A DNA stretch of 64,000 nucleotides, from positions 3,295,001-3,359,000 of the forward strand of contig WPIO01000034.1 of NCBI GenBank assembly GCA_009760855.2, read 5' to 3'. Below are positions 30,330-44,086 of this stretch, in pieces. Source of the stretch: Cristatella mucedo. Its lineage: Eukaryota; Bryozoa; Phylactolaemata; Cristatellidae. Under the pieces are notes generated by a model. It had not been told where the DNA came from. It did not search any database and saw nothing but the letters and a program-made list of their open reading frames with translations. Each line of letters starts with the position of its first letter. The first letter of the stretch is position 1. Position numbers and translations under genes: made by a program.

Positions 30330-33300
30330 GAGATGGGCAGATCTAGTGCTGCTCCATGGCAGGCACCTGCCAGCGCTCGATGAGGTATACCCTCAGCAAT
30401 GCAGTAAGTAAACTCCTCACTCTACGAGGGGGCAGTTGGGATGCAGCGAACGAGGCGAGGCTGTATCGAGCTGCTCTTAAGCAGCTGTGAGTAGCTAGTG
30501 CGGCGAGCCTAGCACTGCTTTCATGGCGTGTTCTGCTGCTCGAGCGAGCCTCCCACAATCTAGCAATCTTGAGTACCTAGAAAATACACTTTAAGTGCAG
30601 GTCAACTCAGTCAGGATGGCATAACGACGGACCCGAGATTTCAATAGCAGGTGTCACATTGGCAGCTAGTTTACAAGCAGGACAACATTAGGAGACAATA
30701 ACCCCTTTGTGGTCTAAGCAGCTCTGCTAAACAGGCTCAAGTCGTCGGCAAGGTAGCTGCTGTCTTGTTCAGCCAGCCCCTCTCCAGTGGCCAGGTCTTC
30801 ATCCTTTATTGTTACAGCCAAAGTGCTGCTGAATAAAATGCCGTTGGCGATACGCACACTTCGGTCGATTTCGAATATTTTAGCTACTTTATGCCAGTAG
30901 GAATAGAAGAGTCATCGTGAAGCAAGGAATAAGCCGGCCGGTGCCCCCACGGGTTCTTGGTAGTGTTTCAGCTGAAGGGTCCATACTCATTACATAATCA
31001 CCCAACTCAGACGTGTCAGACATTTTCTTGTTCCTTTCCTGCTGCCTCAATTGGAAGGGCAGCGGGTCACCCCAGGAGTCGCACCAGCAAAAGGACAGCA
31101 GTCTCGCCTGACCACAACCCCTTAACGAAGCCCTGCCTGAGACCCGAGCCGATCGGCCGGGGGCTATTGGATAGCGCGACACAAGCTCTGTACCCCTGAG
31201 CCTCACGTTCCGGCAAGACGGCAAAGTACTGTAAGCTGCAGGCAGGATAACACCCACTGATAAGACAAGTCAGACATTTTCTATTTCCTTCCCGTCTGCC
31301 TCTATTTAAAGGGCAGGTGGTCACAGCAGGAGTCGCGCCAGCAAAAGGACAGCAGTCTCGCCTGACCACAACCCCTTCACGAAGTGCTGCCTGAGACCCG
31401 AGCCGACCGGCCTATGGCTAATGGTAAGGGCAACACAAACTAGGTACCAGTGAGCCTCACCGTCCAGCAAGACAGGAAGCACCGTAAGCTGCAGGCACGA
31501 AAACTCCCACAGATAGCGTCTCTGCTCATTGACTAAGCTTAGCTTCTGAACTAAACTCAAAGTCTGAATGTCGCAAGCATGAGCAATCTGGGTAGCATTG
31601 AATTAACGTCGCGAAACTGTACTCTGGCGTAGGACGAGGCGAACGAGAGAACGTCTGGTGTCTTGGGAGAGGAAACGCACAGTTCTCATTCGCTGAGCAC
31701 AGAATGCTCAGTGATCATGAAGCAGCTTCAGAACCTCCCGTTGGTCCCACAAAAGGCCTGCAAGCCTGAGCGAAGTTGCTAGCTAGCAGTGACGTCTGAA
31801 CTCGGGCTGCAGTGAACAGCATTCTGGCACCTTCGACAAGGGTTTGTATGCCGTCTACATAGCGATTCCACCATTTTCGCAGTCCACGATATCTTGGGCA
31901 AACGTGCGTGCATGATCCTCGACAAAGTGTCCAGCCTGCATTTCCTATCCGAATGCGGCTGTTGCTAGCTTCACAGAATTTCACGTTTGTGTAGCCAGCA
32001 ATGAGTAGAAGGCATTATTCGCAACACCCGCACTATGCACTATCAAAGTACGATCAGTCATAGCACGGATACGCTTCGATGCCCTCATGGATTCCTTTGC
32101 TGCTACTCGAGGAGAACAAACAACCAAGGGACCGACTCGCGCCCGAAGACAGTAATCTGTCATAATGGCTGCAAATCAACTGTCAAGCTGCTTCGGCGGT
32201 GCGAAGGAAGTCCAAGTAACCGGCTCGGTCTTGCAGGGCTAATAAAAGGAGCTTGAAAGAATCGTCGCCTTTGATATACAGCCGCCCGGCTTTATTGCCG
32301 TCGTGCACCCCAGTCGTGCTTCACAGGCTTGGCTGAAGCAGCTTCAGTAAGATGCCAGGTAATAATTTAGTGTCACCACGACAAAGTTTTCGGTGGCATA
32401 CGGTAGCAAAAAAGCTGCCAACATAAACTCACCGAGTTCAGATAGTCGTAGAAGCTATCGCCTCTTGCTACATCTACTATAAGTATAAACTGTGCACGTT
32501 AAAATGCCCACACGACCGTGCCAACCTAGGGACCGCAGATACAAAAACTTTACTTTAGCAATTCGTGACAGGAAAGCATGACAATAATGTGCCTTGCTGC
32601 CCGAATGCAGTAGAACTGCAACGTGATGCAGGCGGTGGGGCGATAGAATAGCCAGCAATTTCCAGTAGTGAGAGAGCATCCGATTAAGAGTGAAAGCACT
32701 ATCGTTTGAAAGCAGGCCTAAGAAAGGTGGGCCGTTCCCAGAATGTAAGGTAAGGAGGCCAGTTCTCGAGGAACAAGGTCGAGGTGTCGAATGCTGGAAT
32801 GGGGTGATTATTTATTTCCAACTGTAAGTCGTAGTGATAGCTCCTAAGGCTCTACTGCAGCAAAACCAACGAGGAAGATACGTCAGCTAATACTTTTGAA
32901 GTATAGAACAAGCACAGATCGCAAAGAGCAAGGTGGCCATTTATCTGTCTGAGAGCCTGCCAGGTTCATCTGAGCCCGGTCAGACCTAAAGATTCAGGGC
33001 AACGATGAAATGTACATGATTGCCGTGACCACGACGTCCTGCCAGAGGTTGCTGATCTGAAAGCCGATGTCACGTAGTACCAAGTAGTATGAGGTAATTC
33101 CAAGGTTGGTCGATGTCACGTAGTAGAGAAAATTTTAAGAACCACTGAAGTGTAACAGTAATTACACAGTGTGAGTACGTAAGAATACTATGTGAAATGA
33201 ACCGAAGAAGCATATACAACTGTACGCATATTTGGATTAATTTTGACAACGACTAAGGTATTATTGAGATCCCATATGGTATTACGAACGATGCACAATT

Positions 33301-33770
33301 ACACAGTCAAAATAAGATATTACCTAGATCATAGCCATATCTACTCTCTTTCTAACCCTTTGCTTGCTCAAGTGAATCCTGAAAGTAGCAACTGGCGTGA
33401 GAAGGCATAACTGAGTGAGGGGAAAAGTCCAGAAAGCTAGGAGGTAGCCATGCACTTCTGTGGGACAAGATGTCCCGGATTTCGAGGCGGAATAACAATC
33501 TTCGTTGCTTAGGAATGACGAAAGTGAGATTCACAGTCGAGGATCGGCAGAACGAACCTGCTCGCGGATATTAATACCAGCAGTTTAATCGCTGGCTCGG
33601 TACTTATGAAGTGACCAATGCAGGCCTTCCGGGACCAGATTAGCCTGATCTTATTCTAAGGGACAGCCAGCATAGGAGAGCCCCACTATTTACCGGATAC
33701 AGCTGCTTGAGATGATTCTTAGATGCTTTGTCAGCGAATTGGGAAGCTCATGTAACTAGCACTAGTGAGA
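30330..33770 (+). repeat. array unit U1
   Basis: About 3.44 kb. Beta is duplicated (about 30960-31260 and 31270-31560). It carries all segments through the LINE remnant at about 33340-33600. It is clearly related to U2-U5, but with more substitutions. Confidence 0.88.
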
Positions 33771-36700
33771 GATGGGAAGATCTAGTGCTGCTCCATGGCA
33801 GGCACCTGCAAGTGCTCGATGAGGTACACCCCCAGCAATGCAGTCAGTAAGCTCCTAACTCGACGAGGGGGGAGGGGCAGTAGGGATGCAGCGAACTAGG
33901 CAAGGCTGCATCGAGCTGCTCTTTAGCAGCTACAAGTAACTAGTGCAGCAAGCCTATGAGGGCACCGTGTGCCTTCGTGGCGTGTTCTTCCGCTCGAGCG
34001 AGCCTCCCGGTATTTAGCAATCTTGTGTTCCTAGGAAATACAATTTTAGTGCGTGTCAACTCATTCAGTATGGCATAACGATGGACCTGCGATTTCTATA
34101 GCAAGTGTCACCTCCACTGATATGACGAACCGCAGCCGTCGGCCGTCAGGCGCGACAGGCAGCTAGTTTATAAGCTGTAAAACATTAGGAGACAATAACC
34201 CCTTTGTGGTCTAAGCAGCTCTGCTAAACAGGCTCAAATCCTCGGCAAGGTAGCTGCTGTCTTGTTCTGCCAGCGCCTCTCTAGTGGCCAGTTTTTCATC
34301 CTTTATTGTTACAGCCAAAGTGCTGCTGAATAAAAAGCCGTTGGCGATACGCGTACTTCAGTCGAACTCAAATATTTTAGCTACTTAATGCCAGTAGGAA
34401 TAGAAAAGTCATTGTGAAGCAAGGAATAAGCCGGCCGGTGCCCCCACGGGTTCTTGGTAGTGTTTCAGCTGAAGGGTCCATACTCATTACATAATCACCC
34501 AACTCAGAAGAGTCAGACATTTTCTTGTTCCTTTCCTGCTGCCTCAATTGGAAGGGCAGCGGGTCACCCCAGGAGTCGCACCAGCAAAAGGACAGCAGTC
34601 TCGCCTGACCACAACCCCTTAACGAAGCCCTGCCTGAGACCCGAGCCGATCGGCCGGGGGCTATTGGATACCGCCACACAAGCTCTGTACCCAAAAGCCT
34701 CACGTCCCAGCAATACGGCACAGTACTGTAAGCTGCAGGCAGGATAACACACACTGATAAGACGAGTCAGACATTTTCTATTTCCTTAACTGCTGCCTCT
34801 ATTTGAAGGGCAGGTGGTCACTGCAGGAGTCGGACCAGCAAAAGAACCACAGTCACGCCAGGCGTTACCCAGTCAACAAAGCCCTGGCTGACACCCGAGC
34901 GGATCGGCTAACGCTTATTGGCTAGCACGATGCGAGCTCGGGACAGCCGTGCCTCACCTTCCAGCAAGACAGGAAGCACCGCAGGCCGCAGGTAGGACAA
35001 CACCCACTGAGAGAGTCTCTGCTCATTGACTAAGCTTAGCTTCTGAACTAAGCAAGGAGGCTGAATGTCGCAAGCACGAGGAATCGTGGGTAGCATTGAA
35101 TTAACGTCGTGACACTGTACTCTGTCTTAGGACGAGCCGAACGATAGAACGTCTGGTGTCTAGGGAGAGGAAAAGCACAGTTCTCATTCGCTGAGCACAG
35201 AATGCTCAGTGCACATACAGCGGCCTCAGAACCTCCCGTTCGTCCCACAAAAGGCCGGCAAGCCTGGGCCAGGTTGCTAGCCAGCAGTGACGTCTGCCCT
35301 CGGGAGGCAGTAAACAGCGTTCTGGTGCCTTCGACTAGGATTTTCATGCCGTCTACATTGCAAGTCCAGCATTTTCGCAGGCTGCGAAATCTCGATCGAA
35401 CTTGTGTGCTTGTTCTTCGACATAGTGTCCAGCCTGCATTTACCATCCGAATGTGGCTGTTGATAGCTTCACATGATGCTACGATTGTGTAGCCAACGAT
35501 GAGTAGAGGGCCGTCATTGCAGCACCTACAAAATGCCTACCCAAAGTACGACCAGTCCGCACCGTTCCGCTTCGATGCCCTCATGGATTCCTTCACTGCT
35601 ACTCGAGGAGAACAAACAACCAAGGGACCGACTCACGCCCGAAGACAGTAATCTGTCATAATGGCTGCAAATCAACTGTCAAGCTGCTTGGGCAGTGCAA
35701 AGGAAGTCCAAGCAACCGGCTCAGTCTTGCAGGGCTAATAAAAGCAGCTTGAAAGAATCTTCGCCTTTGATAAACAGCCGCCCGGCTTTATTGCCCGTCG
35801 TGCACCCCAGTCGTGCTTCACAGGCTTGGCTGAAGCAGCCTCAGTAAGATGCTAGCTTATAGTTTAGTGTCACCTCGACAAAGTTTTCGGTGGCATACGG
35901 TAGCAAAAAAGCTGCCAACATAATCTCACCAAGTTTAGGTAGTCGTAGTAGCTATCGCCTCTTGCTAGATCTATTAAAAGTATAACCTGTACACACTTTA
36001 AAAATGCCCACACGACCGTGCCAACCTATGGACAGCAGAGATACACAAACTTTACTTTAGAAATTCGTGACAGGAGGGATGTCAATCATGTGCCTTGCAG
36101 CCCGAATGCAGTAGAACTGCAACGTGATGCAGGCGGTGGGGCGATAGAATAGCCAGCAATTTCCAGTAGTGAGAGAGCATCTGGTTTAAAGTGAAAGCAC
36201 TATCGTTTGAAAGCAGGCCTAAGAAAGGTGGGCCGTTCCCAGAATGTAAGGTAAGGAGGCCAGTTCTCGACGACCGAGGTCGAGGTGTCGAATGCTGCAT
36301 TGGGGTGATTATTTATTTCCAACTGAAAGTCGTAGTGATAGCTCTTAAGGCTCTACTGCTGCAACACCAATGAGGACGATACATCAGCTAATGGTTTTGA
36401 AGTATAGAATAAGCACAGATCGCCAAGAGCAAGGTGGCCATTTACCTGTCCGAGAGCCTGCCAGGTTCATCTGAGCCCGGTCAGACCTAAGGATTCGGGG
36501 CAAAGATGATATTACGTGATTGCCGTGACCACGACGTCCTGCCAGAGGTTGCTAATCTGAAAGCCGATGTCACCTAGTACCACGTAGTACGAGGTAATTC
36601 CAAGGTCGGTCGATGTCAAGAAGTAGAGAAAATTTCAAGAACCACTGAAGTGTAACAATAATTACACAGAGTGAGTACGTAAGAATACTATGTGAAATGA

Positions 36701-37248
36701 ACCGAAGAAGCATATACAACTGTAGGCATATTTGGATTAATTTTAACGACGACTAAGGTATTATTGAGATCCCATATGGTATTACGAACGATGCACAATT
36801 ACACAGTCAAAATAAGATATTATCCATATCTACTCTCTTTCTAACCCTTTGCATGCTCAAGTGAATCCTGAAAGTAGCAACTAGCATGAGAAGGCATAGC
36901 TGAGTGAGGGGAAAAGTCCAGAAAGCTAGGAGGTAGCCATGCACTTCCGTGGGACAAGATATCCCGGATTTTGAGGCGGAAGGAAAATCTTCGTTGCTTA
37001 GGAATGACGAAAGTGAGATTCACAGTCGAGGATCTGCAGAACAAACCTGCTCGCGGATATTAATACCAGCAGTGTAATCGCTGGCTCGGTACTTATGAAG
37101 TGACCAATGCAGGGACCAGATTAGCCATATCTTTTACTAAGGGACAGCGAGCATAGGAGAGCCCCACTATTTACCGGATACAGCTGCTTGAGATGATTCT
37201 TGAATGCTTTGTCAGCGTATTGGTAAGGAAATGTAACTAGCACTAGTG
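33771..37248 (+). repeat. array unit U2
   Basis: About 3.48 kb. Beta is duplicated. The alpha segment has an extra stretch (GACGAACCGCAGCCGTCGGC near 34125-34165) that is shared with U4-U6 and missing in U1 and U3. Confidence 0.88.
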
Positions 37249-40200
37249 AGAGATGGGCAGATCTAGTGCTGCTTCATTGCAGTCACCGGCCAGCTCTCGA
37301 TGAGGTATACCCTCAGCAATGCAGTAAATAAACTCCTCACTCGACGAGGGGGGCAGTAGGGATGCAACAAACTAGGCGAGGCTGTATCGAGCTGCTCTTT
37401 AGCAGCTGTGAGTAGCTAGTGCGGCGAGCCTAGCACTGCTGGCACCGTGTACCTTCATGGCGCGTTCTACTGCTCGAGCAAGCCTCCCACAATCTAGCAA
37501 TCTTGAGTACCTAGAAAATACACTTTAAGTGTTTGTCAACTCAGTCAGGATGGCATAACGACTGACCCGCGATTTCTATAGCAGGTGTCACATTGGCAGC
37601 TAGTTTATAAGCAGTACAACATTAGGAGACAATAACCCCTTTGTGGTCTAAGCAGCTCTGCTAAACAGGCTCAAATCCTCGGCAAGGTAGCTGCTGTCTT
37701 GTTCTGCCAGCGCCTCTCCAGTGGCCAGTTCTTCATCCTTTATTGTTACAGCCAAAGTGCTGCTGAATAAAATGCCGTTGGCGAAACACATACTTCGGTC
37801 GAACTCGAATATTTTAGCTACTTTATGCCAGTAGGAATAGAAGAGTCATCGTGAAGCAAGGAATAAGCCGGCCGGTGCCCCCACGGGTTCTTGGTAGTGT
37901 TTCAGCTGAAGGGTCCATACTCATTACATAATCACCCAACTCAGACGTGTCAAGACATTTTCTTGTTCCTTTCCTGCTGCCATAATTGGAAGGACAGCTG
38001 GTCACCTTAGGAGTCGTGCCAGGAAACGGACAGCAGCCTCGCCTGACCACAACCCCTTAACAAATCCCTGCCTGAGACCCGAGCCGATCGGCCGGGGGCT
38101 ATTGGCTAGCGCGACCCAAGCTTAGTACACCTGAGCCTCACGTTCCGGCAAGACGGCACAGTACTGTAAGCTGCAGGCAGGATAACACCCACTGATAAGA
38201 CAAGTCAGACATTTTCTCGTTCCTTCCCTGCTGCCTCCATTTAAAGGGCAGGTGGTCACAGCAGGAGTCGCTCCAGCAAAAGGACAGCAGTCTCGCCTGA
38301 CCACAACCCCTTCACGAAGTGCTGCCTGAGACCCGAGCCGACCGGCCTGCGGCTGTTGGCTAGGGCGACACAAGCTAGGTACCGGTAAGCCTCACCGTCC
38401 AGCAAGACGGGAAGCACCGTAAGCTGCAGGCACGACAACTCCCACAGATGGCGTCTCTGCTCATTGACTAAGCTTAGCTTCTGAACTAAACTCAAAGTCT
38501 GAATGTCGAAAGCATGAGCAATCGCGAACGTCTGGTGTCTTGGATGAAGAAAAGCACAGTTCTCATTCGCTGAGTACAGAATGCTCAGATAACATAGATC
38601 GGCCTCAGAATCTCCTATTGGTTCCACAAAAGCCCTGCAAGCCTGAGCCAGGTTAACCTCTGCACTCGGGGGGGGGGGGCAATGAACAGCGCTCTGGCAC
38701 GTTCGACTAGGATTTTCATGCCGTCTACATAGCGATTCCAGCATTTTCCCAGTCCACGATATCTACTGCTAATTTGCGTTTGTGTTCTTCGACATAGTGT
38801 CCAGCCTGTATTTATTATCCGAACGTGGCTGTTGGTAGCTTCACAGAATTTCACGACTGTGTAGCCATCGATGAGTAGAAGGCTTTCTTTGCAGCACCCC
38901 CACTATGCCCACGCAAAGTACGACCAGTCATAGCACGGATACGCTTCGATGCCCTCATAGATTCCTTCGCTGCTACTCGAGGAGAACAAACAACCAAGGG
39001 ACCGACTCGCGCCCGAAGACAGTAATCTGTCATAATGGCTGCAAATCAACTGTCAAGCTGCTTGGGCAGTGCAAAGGAAGTCCAAGCAACCGGCTCAGTC
39101 TTGCAGGGCTAATAAAAGCAGCTTGAAAGAATCGTCGCCTTTGATAAACAGCCGCCCGGCTTTATTGCCCGTCGTGCACCCCAGTCGTGCTTCACAGGCT
39201 TGGCTGAAGCAGCCTCAGTAAGATGCTAGCTTATAGTTTAGTGTCACCTCGACAAAGTTTTCGGTGGCATACGGTAGCAAAAAAGCTGCCAACATAATCT
39301 CACCAAGTTTAGGTAGTCGTAGTAGCTATCGCCTCTTGCTAGATCTATTAAAAGTATAACCTGCACACACTTTAAAAATGCCCACACGACCGTGCCAACC
39401 TATGGACAGCAGAGATACACAAACTTTACTTTAGAAATTCGTGACAGGAAGGATGTCAATCATGTGCCTTGCAGCCCGAATGCAGTAGAACTGCAACGTG
39501 ATGCAGGCGGTGGGGCGATAGAATAGCCAGCAATTTCCAGTAGTGAGAGAGCATCTGGTTTAAAGTGAAAGCACTATCGTTTGAAAGCAGGCCTAAGAAA
39601 GGTGGGCCGTTTCCAGAATGTAAGGTAAGGAGGCCAGTTCTCGAGGACCAAGGTCGAGGTGTCGAATGCTGCATTGGGGTGATTATTTATTTCCAACTGA
39701 AAGTCGTAGTGATAGCTCTTAAGGCTCTACTGCTGCAACACCAATGAGGACGATACATCAGCTAAAAGTTTTGAAGTATAGAACAAGCACAGATCGCGAA
39801 GAGCAAGGTGGCCATTTACCTGTTTGAGAGCCTGCCAGGCTCAGCTGGGCCCGGTCAGATCTAGAGATTCGGGGCAACGATGGAACTACGTGATTGCCGT
39901 GAGCACGACGTCCTGCCAGAGGTTGCTAATCTGAAAGCCGATGTCACCTAGTACCAAGTAGTACGAGGTAATTCCAAGGTCGGTCGATGTCAAGAAGTAG
40001 AGAAAATTTCAAGAACCACTGAAGTGCAACAATAATTACACAGAGTGAGTACGTAAGAATGCTATGTGGAATGAACCGAAGAAGCATATACAACTGTAGG
40101 CATATTTGGATTAATTTTGACAACGACTAAGGTATTATTGAGATCCCATATGGTATTAGGAGCTATGCACCATTACACGGTCAAAATAAGATATTATCTA

Positions 40201-40639
40201 GATCCAAGTCATATCTACTCTCTTTCTAACCCTTTGCATGCTCAAGTGAATCCTGAAAGTAGCAACTGGCGTGAGAAGGCATAACTGAGTGAGGGGAAAA
40301 GTCCAGAAAGCTAGGAGGTAGCCATGCACTTCCGTGGGACAAGATGTCCCGGATTTCGAGGCGGAATAACAATCTTCGTTGCTTAGGAATGACGAAAGTG
40401 AGATTCACAGTCGAGGATCTACAGAACAAACCTGCTCGCGGATATTAATACCAGCAGTTTAATCGCTGGCTCGGTACTTATGAAGTGACCAATGCAGGCC
40501 TTCCGGGACCAGATTAGCCTGATCTTTTTCTAAGGGACAGCGAGTACAGGAGAGCCGACTATTTACCGGATACAGCTGCTTGAGATGATTCTTAGATGCT
40601 TTGTCAGCGTATTGGGAAGCACATGTACCTAGCAGTAGT
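37249..40639 (+). repeat. array unit U3
   Basis: About 3.39 kb. From about 37.9 kb onward it pairs with U5 at an offset of 6,864-6,865 bp: both share the loss around the G-tract in gamma (38670 and 45530). Its alpha segment is instead close to U1, marking the left edge of the higher-order repeat. Confidence 0.9.
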
Positions 40640-43600
40640 GATCTATTGGCAGATCTAGTGCTGCTCCATGGCAGAAAGCGGCAATCGTTCGATGAGGTAC
40701 ACCCCCAGCAATGCATTAAGAAAACTCCTCACTCGACGAGGGGGCCGTATGGATGGTGCAAACTAGGCGAGGCTGTATCGAGCTGCTCTTTAGCAGCTGC
40801 GAGTAACTAGTGCTGCGAGCGCATGCGGGCACCGTGTGCCTTCGCGGCGTGTTCTTCCGCTCGAGCGAGCCTCCCGGTATCTAGCAATCTTGTGTTCCTA
40901 GAAAATACACTTTTAGTGTGTGTCAACTCAGTCAGTATGGCATAACGACGGACCTGCGATTTCTATAGCAAGTGTCACCTCTACTGATATGACGAACCGC
41001 AGCCGTCGGCCGTCAGGCGCGACAGGCAGCTAGTTTATAAGCTGTTAAACATTAGGAGACAATAACTCCTTTGTGGTCTAAGCAGCTCTGCTAAACAGGC
41101 TCAAATCCTCGGCAAGGTAGCTGCTGTCTTGTTCTGCCAGCGCCTCTCCAGTGGCCAGTTCTTCATCCTTAATTGTTACAGCCAAAATGCTGCTGAATAA
41201 AATGCCGTTGGCGATACGCACACTTCGGTCGAACTCGAATATTTTAGCTACTTTATGCCAGTAGGAATAGAAGAGTCATCGTGAAGCAAGGAATAAGCCG
41301 GCCGGTGCCCCCACGGGTTCTTGGTAGTGTTTCAGCTGAAGGGTCCATACTCATTACATAATCACCCAACTCAGACGTGTCAGACATTTTCTTGTTCCTT
41401 TCCTGCTGCCATAATTGGAAGGACAGCTGGTCACCTTAGGAGTCGTGCCAGGAAACGGACAGCAGTCTCGCCTGACCACAACCCCTTAACAAATCCCTGC
41501 CTGAGACCCGAGCCGATCGGCCTACGACTATTGGCTAGCGCGAACCAAGCTTAGTACACCTGAGCCTCACGTTCCGGCAAGACGGCACAGTACTGTAAGC
41601 TGCAGGCAGGATAACACCCACTGATAAGACAAGTCAGACATTTTCTCGTTCCTTCCCTGCTGCCTCCATTTAAAGGGCAGGTGGTCACAGCAGGAGTCGC
41701 TCCAGCAAAAGGACAGCAGTCTCGCCTGACCACAACCCCTTCACGAAGTGCTGCCTGAGACCCGAGCCGACCGGCCTGCGGCTGTTGGCTAGGGCGACAC
41801 AAGCTAGGTACCGGTAAGCCTCACCGTCCAGCAAGACGGGAAGCACCGTAAGCTGCAGGCACGACAACTCCCACAGATGGCGTCTCTGCTCATTGACTAA
41901 GCTTAGCTTCTGAACTAAATTCAAAGTCCGAATGTCGCAAGCATGAGCAATCGCGAACGTCTGGTGTCTTGGATGAAGAAAAGCACAGTTCTCATTCGCT
42001 GAGTACAGAATGCTCAGATAACATAGATCGGCATCAGAATCTCCTATTGGTTCCACAAAAGCCCTGCAAGCCTGAGCAAGGTTGCTAGCTAACAATAACC
42101 TCTGCACTCGGTGGGGGGGGGCAGTGAACAGCGTTCTGGCACGTTCGACTAGGATTTTCATGCCGTCTGCATAGCGATTCCAGCAATTTCCCAGTCCACG
42201 ATATCTACTGCTAACTTGCGTTCGTGTTCTTCGACATAGTGTCCAGCCTGTATTTATTATCCGAACGTGGCTGTTGGTAGCTTCACAGAATTTCACGATT
42301 GTGTAGCCATCGATGAGTAGAAGGCTTTCTTTGCAGCACCCCCACTATGCCCACCCAAAGTACGACCAGTCATAGCACGGATACGCTTCGATGCCCTCAT
42401 GGATTCCTTCGCTGCTACTCGAGGAGAACAAACAACCAAGGGACCGACTCACGCCCGAAGACAGTAATCTGTCATAATGGCTGCAAATCAACTGTCAAGC
42501 TGCTTCGGCGGAGCGAAGGAAGTCCAAGTAACCGGCTCGGTCTTGCAGGGCTAATAAAAGGAGCTTGAAAGAATCGTCGCCTTTGATATACAGCCGCCCG
42601 GCTTTATTGCCGTCGTGCACCCCAGTCGTGCTTCACAGGCTTGGCTGAAGCAGCCTCAGTAAGATGCCAGGTAATAATTTAGTGTCACCACGACACAGTT
42701 TTCGGTGGCATACGGTAGCAAAAAAGCTGCGTACATAAACTCACCAAGTTCAGATAGTCGTAGAAGCTATCGCCTCTTGCTACATCTACTATAAGTATAA
42801 ACTGTGCACGTTAAAATGTCCACACGACCGTGCCAACCTATGGACAGCAGAGATACACAAACTTTACTTTAGAAATTCGTGACAGGAAGGATGTCAATCA
42901 TGTGCCTTGCAGCCCGAATGCAGTAGAACTGCAACGTGATGCAGGCGGTGGGGCGATAGAATAGCCAGCAATTTCCAGTAGTGAGAGAGCATCTGGTTTA
43001 AAGTGAAAGCACTATCGTTTGATAGCAGGCCTAAGAAAGGTGGGCCGTTTCCAGAATGTAAGGTAAGGAGGCCAGTTCTCGACGACCAAGGTCGAAGTGT
43101 CGAATGCTGGATTGGGGTGATTATTTATTTCCAACTGAAAGTCGTAGTGATAGCTCTTAAGGCTCTACTGCTGCAACACCAATGAGGACGATACATCAGC
43201 TAATGGTTTTGAAGTATAGAATAAGCACAGATCGCCAAGAGCAAGGTGGCCATTTACCTGTCTGAGAGCCTGCCAGGTTTATCTGAGCCCGGTCAGACCT
43301 AAAGGTTCGGGGCAACGATGAAATGTACATGATTGCCGTGACCACGACGTCCTGCAAGAGGTTGCTGATTGAAAGCCGATGTCACCTAGTACCAAGTAGT
43401 ACGAGGTAATTCCAAGGTCGGTCGATGTCAAGAAGTAGAGAAAATTTCAAGAACTACTGAAGTGTAACAATAATTACACAGAGTGAGTACGTAAGAATAC
43501 TATGTAAATTAATCCGAAGAAGCACATACAGCTGTAGGCGTATTTGGATTAATTTTGACGACGACTAAGGTAATATTGAGATCCCATATGGTATTAGGAG

Positions 43601-44086
43601 CTATGCACCATTACACGGTCAAAATAAGATATTATCTAGATCCAAGTCATATCTACTCTCTTTCTAACCCTTTGCATGCTCAAGTGAATCCTGAAAGTAG
43701 CAACTGGCGTGAGAAGGCATAACTGAGTGAGGGGAAAAGTCCAGAAAGCTAGGAGGTAGCCATGCACTTCCGTGGGACAAGATGTCCCGGATTTCGAGGC
43801 GGAATAACAATCTTCGTTGCTTAGGAATGACGAAAGTGAGATTCACAGTCGAGGATCTACAGAACAAACCTGCTCGCGGATATTAATACCAGCAGTGTAA
43901 TCGCTGGCTCGGTACATATGAAGTGACCAATGCAGGCCTTCCGGGACCAGATTAGCCTGATCTTTTTCTAAGGGACAGCGAGTACAGGAGAGCCGACTAT
44001 TTACCGGATACAGCTGCTTGAGATGATTCTTAGATGCTTTGTCAGCGTATTGGGAAGCACATGTACCTAGCAGTAGTGATCTATTG
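40640..44086 (+). repeat. array unit U4
   Basis: About 3.45 kb. It is near identical to U6 over 40.6-41.7 versus 47.5-48.6 kb, at an offset of 6,864 bp. It retains the fuller gamma segment and the longest minus-strand ORF (41685-42296). Confidence 0.9.
41685..42296 (-). other. 203-codon ORF spanning gamma and beta2 in U4
   Basis: The longest open frame of any array unit, starting MKFCEATNSHVRIINTGWTL. The same frame appears split in U3 (38854-38615, 38744-38256) and U5 (45718-45518, 45564-45121) because the G-tract length differs. It is broken in U1, U2 and U6. In the diverged U0, U7 and U8 the corresponding sequence has stops or frameshifts. No signal peptide, domain or homologue was recognised. 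Conservation of the frame across near-identical copies is uninformative, so coding status is doubtful. Confidence 0.2.
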
